In this document: one piece after another, positions 24,324 through 33,534 of the stretch
How positions within the stretch are numbered: the first letter of the stretch is position 1
Layout of the letters: every line of letters begins with the position of its first letter
NCBI RefSeq assembly: GCF_017310505.1
Contig: NZ_CP065957.1
Span: 806,001-870,000, forward strand
Direction of reading: 5' to 3'
DNA length: 64,000 nt
Source of the DNA: Methylacidiphilum caldifontis
Lineage (GTDB): Bacteria > Verrucomicrobiota > Verrucomicrobiia > Methylacidiphilales > Methylacidiphilaceae
The notes under the pieces: generated by a model
The model's input: only the letters and a program-made list of their open reading frames with translations
Told to the model about the DNA's origin: nothing
Databases searched by the model: none
Program-made: the position numbers and the translations under genes

Positions 24324-25847
24324 CTAGAGGTCATGTCCAGAATAAGAACAGTTAAAAGACTTGTTACAAAGAGGGAAATCAGCCACTATGGCCCCACTGA
24401 TTACCTCTTCAAGAAGAGGCCATTGGAACCAGGATGGATCCCTTGGATGACAGCGGCTGATTTTTTTCTTATCGATTTCAACCCAAATGAGTAGATCTCC
24501 CCTAAAACTTTCCACAACCGCTAGTCCTTTGCCGCTTTCCCTATCACTCCCATCTTGATAGAGGGATCCCAGTGGCAAACCTTCTAAAATCTGCTCCAAA
24601 AGCTTAATACTCTGTTCTATTTCAAGGATCCGGATCCATACCCTCGCATTGACATCGCCATCTTCAAGAACCGGAACATCAAAAGAAAGTTGGTCATAGG
24701 GGCAATAAGGGAAAAATTTGCGTACATCGAAATGTCTTCCCGAAGCCCTCCCTATAAAGCCGCCCGCTGCAAAAAGTTTTGCCGCTTCCTTGCTAAGAAT
24801 TCCTGTTCCTACCATTCTATCTTGCAACGAATTTTTTGAATCGTAAAAATCCTTTAAACAGCTGATCTCCTCTCTTATCTCTTTGATGAGTTCTTGAATT
24901 GCTTTAGCTCCTTCAGCTTGTAAATCCTCTTTTACTCCTCCCGGAACAATCCTATCCATCATGAGCCTATGTCCAAAACAACACTGAGCAGACCGCAGGA
25001 TCTTTTCCCTCAATATAGCACAGCGACTCAAAATCCTTGGGAAAGCCGCATCATTGCAGATTGCACCTATATCACCAAAATGGTTAGCCATCCTTTCCAG
25101 CTCAGCCATAAGCGCTCTTAACCATGAAGCCCTTGGGGGTGGGACTATTCCCAAGGCTTCTTCGGCAGCCAGCGCGTAACCGTAAGCATAAGCTACCGTT
25201 GAGTCTCCCGAAATTCTTCCTGCAATCTCGGCTCCCCTCTCAATAGGTTGGTCCAAAAAAAGACTCTCAATCCCCTTGTGGGTGTAACCTAGCCTTTCTT
25301 CCATGCGGACAACGATTTCTCCGGCCATAGTAAACCGAAAATGCCCCGGTTCAATGATCCCAGCATGAACAGGTCCAACAGGGATCTGGTGAAGACTTTC
25401 TCCTTTTGTAGGGAAAAATATATAAGGTTTTTCTTCTGCGGAAGGATGCACATCTCCTAGGGGAAAACGCACCGACCATTTTCCATGATCTAACCAAGGT
25501 CGGTTATCAAATGAGCCTTCCGCTTTCAACCCAAAAAGATCATAGGCTGCACGTTCAAGCCTTATCGCGGCTGGATAGGCTTTTGCAATCGAAGGGAATT
25601 TAGCTTCTGGACACTTTAATTCAAAAACATGAATTTTTGGTTCCATTTCATCGAGTAGGGCCACATCTATTTTTTGAGGAGATCCCCAAAGTCCAAAAAG
25701 AGAGTATTTTGTTTTCATGGGCTCCCCGCATAGAGCTACCCACTGCTCTTCGTTAATCTCGTTAAAGGACCAAAATTTTTCCTTCTCTATAGGTTCAATT
25801 AATGTCCTCTCTAAAGAAGAAGGATCAAAAATTAGCCGTTTTTTCAT
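24324..25847 (-). CDS. Ehr complex large subunit (NuoCD/HyfG-like, lacking Ni ligands)
   Basis: A 507-residue NuoC-NuoD-type fusion. The NuoC-like part ends near 155 and the NuoD-like part carries ERLGYTHKGIESLF, ELERMANHFGDIGAI and FFPYCPYDQLSFDVP. In [NiFe] hydrogenases the N-terminal nickel motif is R-x-C-G-x-C; here it is RISGDS (residues 211-216), both cysteines replaced by serine. The C-terminal end is ADFPLCNKSFNCSYSGHDL instead of DPCxxC. It therefore should not bind the Ni-Fe centre and belongs with the Ehr group between hydrogenases and complex I. Start ATG 25845-25847 was chosen because upstream codons overlap the preceding gene by 140 bases and show no homology. Confidence 0.88.
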   Translation of the reverse strand: MKKRLIFDPSSLERTLIEPIEKEKFWSFNEINEEQWVALCGEPMKTKYSLFGLWGSPQKIDVALLDEMEPKIHVFELKCPEAKFPSIAKAYPAAIRLERAAYDLFGLKAEGSFDNRPWLDHGKWSVRFPLGDVHPSAEEKPYIFFPTKGESLHQIPVGPVHAGIIEPGHFRFTMAGEIVVRMEERLGYTHKGIESLFLDQPIERGAEIAGRISGDSTVAYAYGYALAAEEALGIVPPPRASWLRALMAELERMANHFGDIGAICNDAAFPRILSRCAILREKILRSAQCCFGHRLMMDRIVPGGVKEDLQAEGAKAIQELIKEIREEISCLKDFYDSKNSLQDRMVGTGILSKEAAKLFAAGGFIGRASGRHFDVRKFFPYCPYDQLSFDVPVLEDGDVNARVWIRILEIEQSIKLLEQILEGLPLGSLYQDGSDRESGKGLAVVESFRGDLLIWVEIDKKKISRCHPRDPSWFQWPLLEEVISGAIVADFPLCNKSFNCSYSGHDL

Positions 25848-25851
25848 AAAA

Positions 25852-27282
25852 TCATTTAAGAAGAAATGCACAATGCTTAAACCATTCCACAACTGCAGGG
25901 GGCACATATACACCCGCAATAAAAACAAGAAGAAAATGGCTAAACATTGGCAAATACAAAGAATGAAGAGGGGTGAGATCTCCTTTGGGCTCACCGAAAC
26001 TCACTTTAACCACTTTAAGGATTAGCGCTCCTAAAGCGCTAATCAAGCCAATAGCAAGCAGGGCAGCAAGCAAGGGAGCCTTTGCAAAAGCTGAACTTAA
26101 AACCAAAAATTCACTCATAAAGACCCCCATAGGAGGGAGGCCTGCTATTGCGATCACACCAATGAGCAGTCCCCATCCAAGAACAGGATGGCTTGAAGTC
26201 AGCCCAGCTAAATCAGCTACTTTCTGAGTTCTTTTAATCTGAGCAATATAACCAATAGCAAAAAAGATCGCTGACTTGGTCAAACTATGCATGCTCATGT
26301 GGAGCAAGCCCGCAAAATTAGCCAGAGTCCCACCAATACCAAAAGCAAAAGCAATAATTCCCATATGCTCGATCGACGAATAGGCAAAAAGCCGTTTAAT
26401 GTCTCTTCTTTGGTAGAGCATCAGTGCAGCAAACAGTACAGAAGCAAGCCCCATGGCAACGAGAAGCGGACCAGTTTCAATAGCATGGGGATTGGCTGAA
26501 AGCAGAATTTTAAACCTAAGTACCGCATAAAGGGCAACATTAAGAAGTAAGCCCGAAAGGACAGCAGATATGGGAGTAGGTCCCTCGGCATGGGCATCCG
26601 GTAACCAGGCATGAAGGGGAAAGAGCCCTACTTTGGTCCCGTAGCCTAAGAGAATAAATATAAAACCGATATTAACCAAGGCCGAGTCAAGGTTTGCTGC
26701 ATGAGAAAGTAGGTTTGTCCATGCCATTGCTGAAAGTCCTTCACCAATCGCGGCCCGTGCAGAAATGTAAAAAAGAAAAGTCCCAAACAGGGCTAACGCA
26801 ATACCCACACCCCCAAGGATAAAATATTTCCACGAAGCCTCTAAGGATTCTGTTGTTCGGTAAATACCCACCATCAGCACTGTAGAAAGGGTGGCCATTT
26901 CAATCGATACCCACATTAGTCCAATATTGTTGGAACAAAGGGCAAGGTTCATACCAAAAAGCAATGTCTGGTACATACTATGGTAGAATCTCAAGGAGGC
27001 TGCAGATATATGGCCAATCTCTATTTCATGGCCGATATATCTCTGGCTAAAAAGAGCAGTCGTAAAGCCGATAAAATTGGTCAAAAGAATAAAGACAATG
27101 TTGAGTTCATCGATCAAGAAAAATGATCCCGGTTCAGGTTTTTTAAGAAGCAACAAAATTGAACTTGCAAAAGAAAGAAAAGAAAACAAGGAGTTGAGCA
27201 GGCTAGAAAGCCTATAACTAGAAATTAAGGAAAGAAGAAATATTCCCAAGAAAGGAAACAAAAGAATACCCATATTGCTCAT
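25852..27282 (-). CDS. Ehr complex antiporter-like membrane subunit (HyfF-like)
   Basis: A 476-residue polytopic protein of the Mrp/NuoL-M-N antiporter family, HyfF type. Visible family stretches: LMWVSIEMATLSTVLMVGIY with the key Glu, GTKVGLFPLHAWLPDAHAEGPTPISAVLSG and FAYSSIEHMGIIAFAFGIGG. The Lys and Glu/His residues used in proton translocation are present. It should form a proton or sodium channel in the cytoplasmic membrane. The start overlaps the stop of the HyfE-like gene by 4 bases (ATGA type), so the block is one transcript. Its own end lies 4 bases before the large-subunit start. Confidence 0.88.
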   Translation of the reverse strand: MSNMGILLFPFLGIFLLSLISSYRLSSLLNSLFSFLSFASSILLLLKKPEPGSFFLIDELNIVFILLTNFIGFTTALFSQRYIGHEIEIGHISAASLRFYHSMYQTLLFGMNLALCSNNIGLMWVSIEMATLSTVLMVGIYRTTESLEASWKYFILGGVGIALALFGTFLFYISARAAIGEGLSAMAWTNLLSHAANLDSALVNIGFIFILLGYGTKVGLFPLHAWLPDAHAEGPTPISAVLSGLLLNVALYAVLRFKILLSANPHAIETGPLLVAMGLASVLFAALMLYQRRDIKRLFAYSSIEHMGIIAFAFGIGGTLANFAGLLHMSMHSLTKSAIFFAIGYIAQIKRTQKVADLAGLTSSHPVLGWGLLIGVIAIAGLPPMGVFMSEFLVLSSAFAKAPLLAALLAIGLISALGALILKVVKVSFGEPKGDLTPLHSLYLPMFSHFLLVFIAGVYVPPAVVEWFKHCAFLLK

Positions 27283-27944
27283 TGCCGTTCTCCCCCCGAT
27301 TTTTCAAGACCTCGAATATCCACGACATCAAACCGTTCTCTTATCCTAAAAAGGAATATGCCTACGACGATAAGAGCGATCAGGACCGAAAAAGCCACAC
27401 TGATTTCGACGACCAATGGCATTCCTTTGGCCCCTACCGCCGCAAGAATTAAGCCATTTTCCATTGACATGAACCCCACTACCTGGCTAATCGCATTACG
27501 CCTGCTCACCATCATGAGAAGCCCAATTAAGATCACCGCTAAGGCAAACGATAGATCTTCCCGTGTCATGGGATCGGTTGATCCACTGGCCTTCATCATG
27601 ACCGTGACCGAAAGGGCTGTAAGCATCATGGCTATAATTACAGAAGATCCCGTGCCCACCACCGTTTCGATCTTCCTGTGAATGCCCAGCTTAATAATGA
27701 GCCATCTTAAAGAAAGGGGAATGGTGATAGCTTTGAAAAAAAGAGCTATCAATGCCGTAGCATAGAGATGGGGAGCATGTTGAATAAAACCTTGCCAAGC
27801 CGCTGCCGCCGCAAGAACAAGAGCATGAAGTATGTAGACATTCAACAGGCTAAACATCCTGTCCTGGTAAAGAAGGATAAAACTCACCAGAAGCATTGAT
27901 CCTGCCAGCATATGAGCGATATCGAAATTAAGATTAGGGTTCAT
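27279..27944 (-). CDS. Ehr complex membrane subunit (HyfE-like)
   Basis: A 221-residue membrane protein with about six helices, matching HyfE, the hydrogenase-4 component related to the N-terminal part of MrpC/NuoK. It shows the conserved membrane stretch GFMSMENGLILAAVGAKGMP with the buried Glu of NuoK-like proteins, preceded by the LLMMVSRRNAISQVVG loop. It overlaps both neighbours by 4 bases. It would complete the proton path together with the two antiporter-like subunits. HyfE assignment rests on size, helix pattern, the conserved Glu and position between HyfC-like and HyfF-like genes. Confidence 0.86.
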   Translation of the reverse strand: MNPNLNFDIAHMLAGSMLLVSFILLYQDRMFSLLNVYILHALVLAAAAAWQGFIQHAPHLYATALIALFFKAITIPLSLRWLIIKLGIHRKIETVVGTGSSVIIAMMLTALSVTVMMKASGSTDPMTREDLSFALAVILIGLLMMVSRRNAISQVVGFMSMENGLILAAVGAKGMPLVVEISVAFSVLIALIVVGIFLFRIRERFDVVDIRGLEKSGGERQ

Positions 27945-28888
27945 AAGCTTCGTGAAACAAAAAGCAATATGGTAGCCAAAAGAGCGATCATAAAGGCGGC
28001 TCCCAGAAAGCTAGGAATTTTAAACAGGCGCATCTTTGCCACAAGGGTTTCAAAAAAAGCAAGGATTAGGGCAGCTGCTCCTATTTTTGCCAAGTAAATA
28101 CAGAGTGCCATCAAAAGACTAGCTATTCCTTTATCCGGAGAGGTCATCCCAAAGGGGAAGAAGACCGTTATGATTAGAGATAAATAAAGGAGAAGCTTCA
28201 GATGGCTTGCAGCTTCTAAAAGGGCAAGATATTTAGCTGAATATTCAAGAATCATGGCCTCGTGAACCATGGTTAATTCCAAGTGCGTTGAGGGATTATC
28301 AATAGGAATTCTTCCATTTTCAGCTATAGCAACAAGGATCAAGGAAGCGAGGGCTAACCATAAAGAAACCCTAAGTCCAACCTGCCCGGACATCATGAAA
28401 TGAGATATGGCGGACAGATCAGTCGATCTGGCTAAAAGCGAAAGGGTAAAAATAATCATGATCATCGCCGGTTCGGCAAGAGAACTTATAAAAGACTCCC
28501 GACTCGAGCCAAGACCTCCAAAACTTGTCCCCGGATCCATAGCCGCAAGAGAAAGCAAAAACCGAGCCGTACCAAGTAGAGCGATAATAGTGATCAAATC
28601 CGCTGCTCTTCCAAACAAAAGGTCAGAAGAAAATGTGGGGACAAGGCTAATGGCAACCAAGCTCAACGAAAAAACGCCATAAGGCACTGCTTTAAAAAGC
28701 CAGGAAGCGTTTTCTGGCAAAGTAGACTCTTTACGGAAAAGTTTCAAAAGATCCCGGTAAGGTTGAAAGAGCGGAGGCCCTTTTTTCATCAGCAACCTAG
28801 ATCTTGTCTTTGAGGCGATGCCCACGATAAGAGGGGCGATGAGGATTACAAGAGCTATGTGTAAAATCTGGTAAAAGAAATTTTTCAT
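27941..28888 (-). CDS. Ehr complex membrane anchor subunit (NuoH/HyfC-like)
   Basis: A 315-residue polytopic protein homologous to NuoH/HycD/HyfC, the subunit that docks the peripheral arm and forms the so-called E-channel. Family marks: GIASKTRSRLLMKKGPPLFQPYRDLLKLFRKE near the N-terminus (cited in parts: KTRSRLLMKKGPPLFQPYRD), LAENGRIPIDNPSTHLELTM-like ENGRIPIDNPSTHLELTMVH and EAMILEYSAKYLALLE, with several conserved Glu residues. Coding overlap of 4 bases with both neighbours. No oddity seen. Confidence 0.89.
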   Translation of the reverse strand: MKNFFYQILHIALVILIAPLIVGIASKTRSRLLMKKGPPLFQPYRDLLKLFRKESTLPENASWLFKAVPYGVFSLSLVAISLVPTFSSDLLFGRAADLITIIALLGTARFLLSLAAMDPGTSFGGLGSSRESFISSLAEPAMIMIIFTLSLLARSTDLSAISHFMMSGQVGLRVSLWLALASLILVAIAENGRIPIDNPSTHLELTMVHEAMILEYSAKYLALLEAASHLKLLLYLSLIITVFFPFGMTSPDKGIASLLMALCIYLAKIGAAALILAFFETLVAKMRLFKIPSFLGAAFMIALLATILLFVSRSL

Positions 28889-30885
28889 AGCATGACTGTC
28901 AGTAAAGCTAGAAGAATGACCAGGGTCAAAAATACAAGGACCAGATATCTTCTTACGGTAAGAAATTGCAAAACATTGATCTTTATACTGAACCTATTAA
29001 CAGCTATCGCCACAGGCAAAAAGAGATACTCCCAAACCAAGTCATGAAGCCTGACATACATGCGTGCTGCCCGAGGAAGCCAGGGAGAGTAAGAAACCAC
29101 TTTTTCTCTTAGTGCAAAAAACGAAGGCCCAAACACTTTACGGATCGGTTGTGCATAACTACCCGCCGTATATTGACAGGAAGGGCTATTCTCTGGATAC
29201 CCACAATCCCAAATTGGAGTTTTTCGTATATAAGGGGAAGCCTTCCCCAAAATCATAACGAGGACGAAAAGAAAAAAACCCCCAAGCAGTAGAATCAAAA
29301 AGGTCCCATTATAAGCATTACGATCAATGTTCAACGACAAAGGTTCATAAAAAGGTTTCCCAGAAAGGCTAAAATAAACTCCTCCCGCCAGTGCCTCGAC
29401 AGCCGACCCTAACAGGTGCAGAACAGGAGCGGGGAATATACCGAACAAAAGACAAAGAAAGGCAACAAAATACATTGCGCCCACAGAACACCAGTCCGAC
29501 TCACAAGCGGCCATCGCACTCATCGAACGAGGTCGGCCTAAAAAAGTAATTCCATATACTTTTATGAAACAACTGGCAGCCAAGGCCGCTGATAAAGCAA
29601 GAAAAGCCCCAACGGCAGGGACAAGGAATTTCAACCCCCATGAGGGAAGTTGAGGACTTAAAAGGATGGATTGCAGAAGCAACCATTCAGAAACAAACCC
29701 ATTTAAAGGCGGAAGAGCCGAGATGGCAATGCTACCAATTAAAAAAGCTAAAGCGGTATGAGGCATTTTCGCAATAAGTCCCCCTAGTTTTTCCATATCC
29801 CTCCAACCTGTTGAAGACTGGATTGCTCCGGAACCAAGAAAGAGAAGGTTTTTAAAAAGAGAATGGTTAAGGACATGGAAAAGGGCAGCAGTCAAAGAAA
29901 GAGCGGAGGCAACAACCATTCCATGAGTCTTAAAAGCCATAGCCAAACCAATGCCAACAAAAATAATGCCTATGTTTTCAATAGTATGATAGGCTAGGAG
30001 CTTTTTTAAGTCATGTTGCATGAGGGCATAAAGAACACCCGATACCGTGGAAATTCCAGAGATAATAAGAATAAGATAACTCCACCATTTCTGCTGGGTT
30101 CTCAGTAGATCAAAAACGATTCTTAAAAATCCGTAAACGGCCACTTTAGTCATCACTCCACTCATCAGTGCCGATACGTGGCTTGGAGCTGCAGGATGTG
30201 CCCTAGGAAGCCAGACATGCAAAGGAACTAGCCCCGCTTTTGATCCTGCACCAAAGAGGGCTAAGGCAAAAACAAGTGAAGAAGTCTTTTCGGATAGAAC
30301 AGCCTTTGTCATCTGCTCAAAACTATAAGATCCCGATTGGGCTGCGATCAGACTCATGGAAAAGAGAAGGGCAAATGTTCCTAAAACAGCCATGAGCAGA
30401 TAAATAAAACCCGCCTCAGGGGTCTCTTTTTCTTTGTGTGAAGACATAACCAAAGCCCAAGAAGATAAAGACATCAGTTCCCAGAAGAAAAGAAAACCAA
30501 ACATATCCGATGCCAAAAGCACCATGTTCATCGATCCTAAGAAAAGGATGTAAAAAGGAAGTATTCTTTGTTGCTCTGGAAAATGTGAACCATATCCAAG
30601 ACCATAAATGGAGGAAACAAAACTCGCTAGGTTTACGACCAACATAAAAAAAGCGCTCAAAGAATCGATTCTAAAATGAGCTCCTGTTCCAGGAAGTCCC
30701 AGTGGAAAAGCAGCGGATTGACTTGGTTGACCGGAGAGAAGAAAAAATAGAGAAAAAAGCAAAGAAAGCCCAGCATAAAGACTGCTAAGAAGATAAATGG
30801 CCTTATAGTTTTTTTTCGCAAAAAAGATGAATAAAATATAAAATAGAAAAAATAATAGCAATCCTTTGAGGAGATACTCTTTCAT
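28885..30885 (-). CDS. Ehr complex antiporter-like membrane subunit (HyfB-like)
   Basis: A 666-residue protein, first gene of the Ehr block, of the HyfB/NuoL antiporter type with about 16 membrane helices. Key stretches: FFWELMSLSSWALVMSSHKE (conserved Glu), GSKAGLVPLHVWLPRAHPAA, LLAYHTIENIGIIFVGIGL and, near the C-terminus, KTPIWDCGYPENSPSCQYTA, which is typical of HyfB C-terminal segments. I chose ATG 30883-30885; a TTG at 30916-30918 would add 11 hydrophobic residues. Neither has a clear ribosome site. The promoter should lie in the very AT-rich 380 bases upstream. Confidence 0.88.
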   Translation of the reverse strand: MKEYLLKGLLLFFLFYILFIFFAKKNYKAIYLLSSLYAGLSLLFSLFFLLSGQPSQSAAFPLGLPGTGAHFRIDSLSAFFMLVVNLASFVSSIYGLGYGSHFPEQQRILPFYILFLGSMNMVLLASDMFGFLFFWELMSLSSWALVMSSHKEKETPEAGFIYLLMAVLGTFALLFSMSLIAAQSGSYSFEQMTKAVLSEKTSSLVFALALFGAGSKAGLVPLHVWLPRAHPAAPSHVSALMSGVMTKVAVYGFLRIVFDLLRTQQKWWSYLILIISGISTVSGVLYALMQHDLKKLLAYHTIENIGIIFVGIGLAMAFKTHGMVVASALSLTAALFHVLNHSLFKNLLFLGSGAIQSSTGWRDMEKLGGLIAKMPHTALAFLIGSIAISALPPLNGFVSEWLLLQSILLSPQLPSWGLKFLVPAVGAFLALSAALAASCFIKVYGITFLGRPRSMSAMAACESDWCSVGAMYFVAFLCLLFGIFPAPVLHLLGSAVEALAGGVYFSLSGKPFYEPLSLNIDRNAYNGTFLILLLGGFFLFVLVMILGKASPYIRKTPIWDCGYPENSPSCQYTAGSYAQPIRKVFGPSFFALREKVVSYSPWLPRAARMYVRLHDLVWEYLFLPVAIAVNRFSIKINVLQFLTVRRYLVLVFLTLVILLALLTVML

Positions 30886-30918
30886 TTTTAAGAAGAGAAA
30901 AGAAAAAAAGATCAACAA

Positions 30919-31296
30919 CTGCTATAGGATAGCTGTTTAGCAAAAACAAAATGCACAAACATTCCAGAGAAGATATCTAATAAAAGAGCTAAGTTTCTCA
31001 TTTAATGAAATTTTTTATAGATTAAATCAATTATATAAGATTTGCAATATAAAAAATAAAAATAATGAGATAGTTATTTCGAATATATAAAAGCTAATAA
31101 TAAAATTATAGTATTAACTATATAAAATCCCCGATTCCTTTTATAATTAGACTCTATCTCGAAATATAAATGTGATAAAGGTAAAAATAGATTAAATTAT
31201 TTTTATTGTATAATCATTATTTTTTTGTTTTTAAATTATTCTAATGTCATATAAAAAAATTTTGCTGGCCAATTAAGTTCAAGTTTTATTATTTCA
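30919..31296. other. Very AT-rich divergent intergenic region
   Basis: About 380 bases between the divergent Ehr operon and the amidotransferase gene, visibly far richer in A and T than the surroundings, with many short A and T tracts. No open frame, RNA gene or clear palindrome was found. It should contain two divergent promoters; several TATAAT-like words make it impossible to choose by eye. Confidence 0.5.
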
Positions 31297-31962
31297 ATGT
31301 ATAAAAAAGTTTATTGCTGGGTTAGGGACAAAGATCAGCAACTTTTCCATCAACTAGGACAATGGGCAGAAAAAACATTTTCGACTATTCTGGTCGATAT
31401 CCGAAAACTGGGCTCTAAAGGTTCCTTTCCTGTTCCCCGCCCCCTTGAATACGATGGCCTTCTGCTAACCGGAGGGGAAGACATTTCAAAAGAATACTTA
31501 GAAAAATATGGTAAAAGTCGGGTAGAAAATGCAGACTTAATCCAATCACCCTGTATCGACCGAGACCAGTGGGAATTTAATATACTCGAACAAACTCTTA
31601 AAAACGGCAAACCCGTGCTGGGGATCTGTAGGGGAATACAGCTCCTCAATACCTTTCTTGGAGGAACTCTTCATTTAGATATCCCTGGCCACAACGAACC
31701 TGAACAGCATGACCATAACATTCAGCAGCTCGAATTCGAAGATGTTCCTTCGGTGCGTTTTCCCTTGGTCAACAGTTCCCATCATCAAGCCATAGATAGA
31801 GTGGCTGAAGGGCTTCGCGTAGAAGCTCGAGCAAAAAAAGATGGGATCATCGAACAGGTAAGACTAAAGGCCTATCCTTTTTGTATTGGTGTCCAGTACC
31901 ATCCGGAAAGAGATTTAACTCATTATGAATCCCTTTTTCATGCTTTCTTTTCCTCACTTTAA
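31297..31962 (+). CDS. Class I glutamine amidotransferase-like gamma-glutamyl hydrolase (PuuD-like)
   Basis: A 221-residue protein of the peptidase C26 family that hydrolyses gamma-glutamyl bonds, such as gamma-Glu-GABA in polyamine breakdown. The nucleophile elbow is VLGICRGIQLLNTFLGG (Cys), and the His-Glu pair lies in GVQYHPERD. Other family marks are YDGLLLTGGEDISKEY and FPLVNSSHHQAIDRVAEGL. No polyamine pathway genes are nearby, so the substrate is uncertain. It stands alone on the plus strand, divergent from the Ehr operon. The ATG at 31297 has no clear ribosome site. The family call is secure; the physiological substrate is not. Confidence 0.86.
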   Translation: MYKKVYCWVRDKDQQLFHQLGQWAEKTFSTILVDIRKLGSKGSFPVPRPLEYDGLLLTGGEDISKEYLEKYGKSRVENADLIQSPCIDRDQWEFNILEQTLKNGKPVLGICRGIQLLNTFLGGTLHLDIPGHNEPEQHDHNIQQLEFEDVPSVRFPLVNSSHHQAIDRVAEGLRVEARAKKDGIIEQVRLKAYPFCIGVQYHPERDLTHYESLFHAFFSSL

Positions 31963-32215
31963 TTTCTTAAATTGAAAGCAACTGTTGATTATGAGGGAAT
32001 AGAAAGAAAAACTGATTTTCTCTTTTGCCCCCCCTCTTTTTGGCTAAGGGAGGATACTGCTTTCTTAGTTTCTCAACACAGAATATCTTGGCAATAACTT
32101 TGGAGAGGCTAGCGGCAAGCGACTCCATAAATAGGGCAAATCGCACCTCTATCTTTTCCTATCCTTTTTACTTCATCAGGCTATACTTCTTAGATAAAAA
32201 AACCAACGATTAGCA

Positions 32216-33319
32216 TTATTCCATAAAAGGATAATCGGTATAGCCTTTTTCTCCACCTCCATAAAAGGTTGAAGGATCGGGTTCATTAAGGGAAGCTCCT
32301 CTACGGAACCTTTCTGGCAGATCAGGATTAGCGATAAAAAGCCGACCAAAGGCGATCGCATCAGCAATTCCCGAAGCAATTGCCCTCTCTGCCATCTGGG
32401 CGGTGTATCCACTGCAAAAGGTAAGAACATAAGGAAAAGTTTTACGAAATGCCTTTTTCTCTTCATCCGTTAGGGACTGTCCACCTGCCCAATTGGGTTC
32501 GACAATGTGAAGATAAGCTATGTCCCTTTTTCCTAGTTCTGAAGCCACATAGAGACAACTTTCTAAACTTCCCTCCACAGTCATGTCCGCAAAAACTCCT
32601 TTAGGAGATAGCCGTACCCCAACTTTATTCCTACCCACCGCTGCACAAACTGCATCAACCACTTCTAAAACAAATCTGGCTCTGTTCTCGATACTTCCTC
32701 CATAGAGATCTTTCCTCTGATTTGCACGAATATCAAGAAACTGATTAGGGAGATAACCATTAGCACTATGGATTTCGACTAAGTCAAAACCGGCTCTTAT
32801 TGCCCTTTTTGCAGCAGCCGCATATTCATTTACAATCCGTTTGATCTCTTCTATTGACAGTTCCCTAGGAGTATCAGGATCTACCTGAGCAGCGGTACCA
32901 TTTGGCAAGACAACAAAACATTTTGTATTTTGAGCTCGTACCGCAGAGGGCCCAACGGGAGGCTTACCTCCCTCTTGAAGAAGATGATGGGAAACCCTAC
33001 CCACGTGCCAGAGTTGAAGAACCATCTTTCCTCCCGCTTCATGAACGGCTCTGACTACTCGACGCCAACCTTCCTCTTGAGCTTCAGTATAAATCCCTGG
33101 AGTCCATGCATATCCCTGGCCTTCTTTGCTAATCTGTGTAGCTTCACTGATGATAAGTCCAGCGGATGCTCGCTGTGCATAATATTTAGCCATCAGTTCT
33201 GTGGGTACATCACCGGGTTGGCCCGCACGACAGCGTGTCATCGGAGCCATCCATATCCGATTAGCCGTTTTTATTTCACCGACAACCAGAGGAGTAAAGA
33301 GATGTTTTAACATAGACAT
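32216..33319 (-). CDS. Old yellow enzyme family ene-reductase (NemA-like)
   Basis: A 367-residue FMN-dependent alkene reductase. It has the N-terminal FTPLVVGEIKTANRIWMAPM, the substrate-binding VEIHSANGYLPNQFLD, LYGGSIENRARFVLEVVDAV and KVGVRLSPKG, with FGRLFIANPDLPERF at the phosphate-binding end. It reduces activated C=C bonds of enals, enones, maleimides or nitro compounds using NAD(P)H, usually as a detoxification enzyme. It has no operon partner and faces the antiporter gene divergently. The start is ATG 33317-33319 with AAGTGG about 7 bases upstream; a GTG three codons earlier is possible. Confidence 0.9.
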   Translation of the reverse strand: MSMLKHLFTPLVVGEIKTANRIWMAPMTRCRAGQPGDVPTELMAKYYAQRASAGLIISEATQISKEGQGYAWTPGIYTEAQEEGWRRVVRAVHEAGGKMVLQLWHVGRVSHHLLQEGGKPPVGPSAVRAQNTKCFVVLPNGTAAQVDPDTPRELSIEEIKRIVNEYAAAAKRAIRAGFDLVEIHSANGYLPNQFLDIRANQRKDLYGGSIENRARFVLEVVDAVCAAVGRNKVGVRLSPKGVFADMTVEGSLESCLYVASELGKRDIAYLHIVEPNWAGGQSLTDEEKKAFRKTFPYVLTFCSGYTAQMAERAIASGIADAIAFGRLFIANPDLPERFRRGASLNEPDPSTFYGGGEKGYTDYPFME

Positions 33320-33534
33320 GTAATCCACTTTTTTAGTTGTTATTTGTTTAAGCTAGAAGAGAAGAAGGAGATTCAGTAAAGAATATAATCTGACTCCCAA
33401 TTTTTCATAAAATATTATATCCAGTAAGAACAATCTAATCAATTTTCAATCTCTTTGATCGAGGGATTCTAACGCATAAAATATCGGCAATAGAAACTTC
33501 TTTCTCCTTCCAGTCGTTTTATTCATTACATTTC

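Noticed and set aside
25848-25994. N-terminal extension of the Ehr large subunit
   Set aside because: It overlaps the preceding antiporter-like gene by 140 bases and has no NuoC-like features.
27358-28682. Plus-strand open frames opposite the Ehr membrane subunits
   Set aside because: They result from the biased codon use of hydrophobic proteins; the minus-strand frames overlap by 4 bases in operon fashion and match known families.
23803-30885. A functional group 4 [NiFe] hydrogenase or formate hydrogenlyase
   Set aside because: The large subunit lacks the Ni-binding cysteines and no formate dehydrogenase, ferredoxin subunit or maturation gene is in the window.
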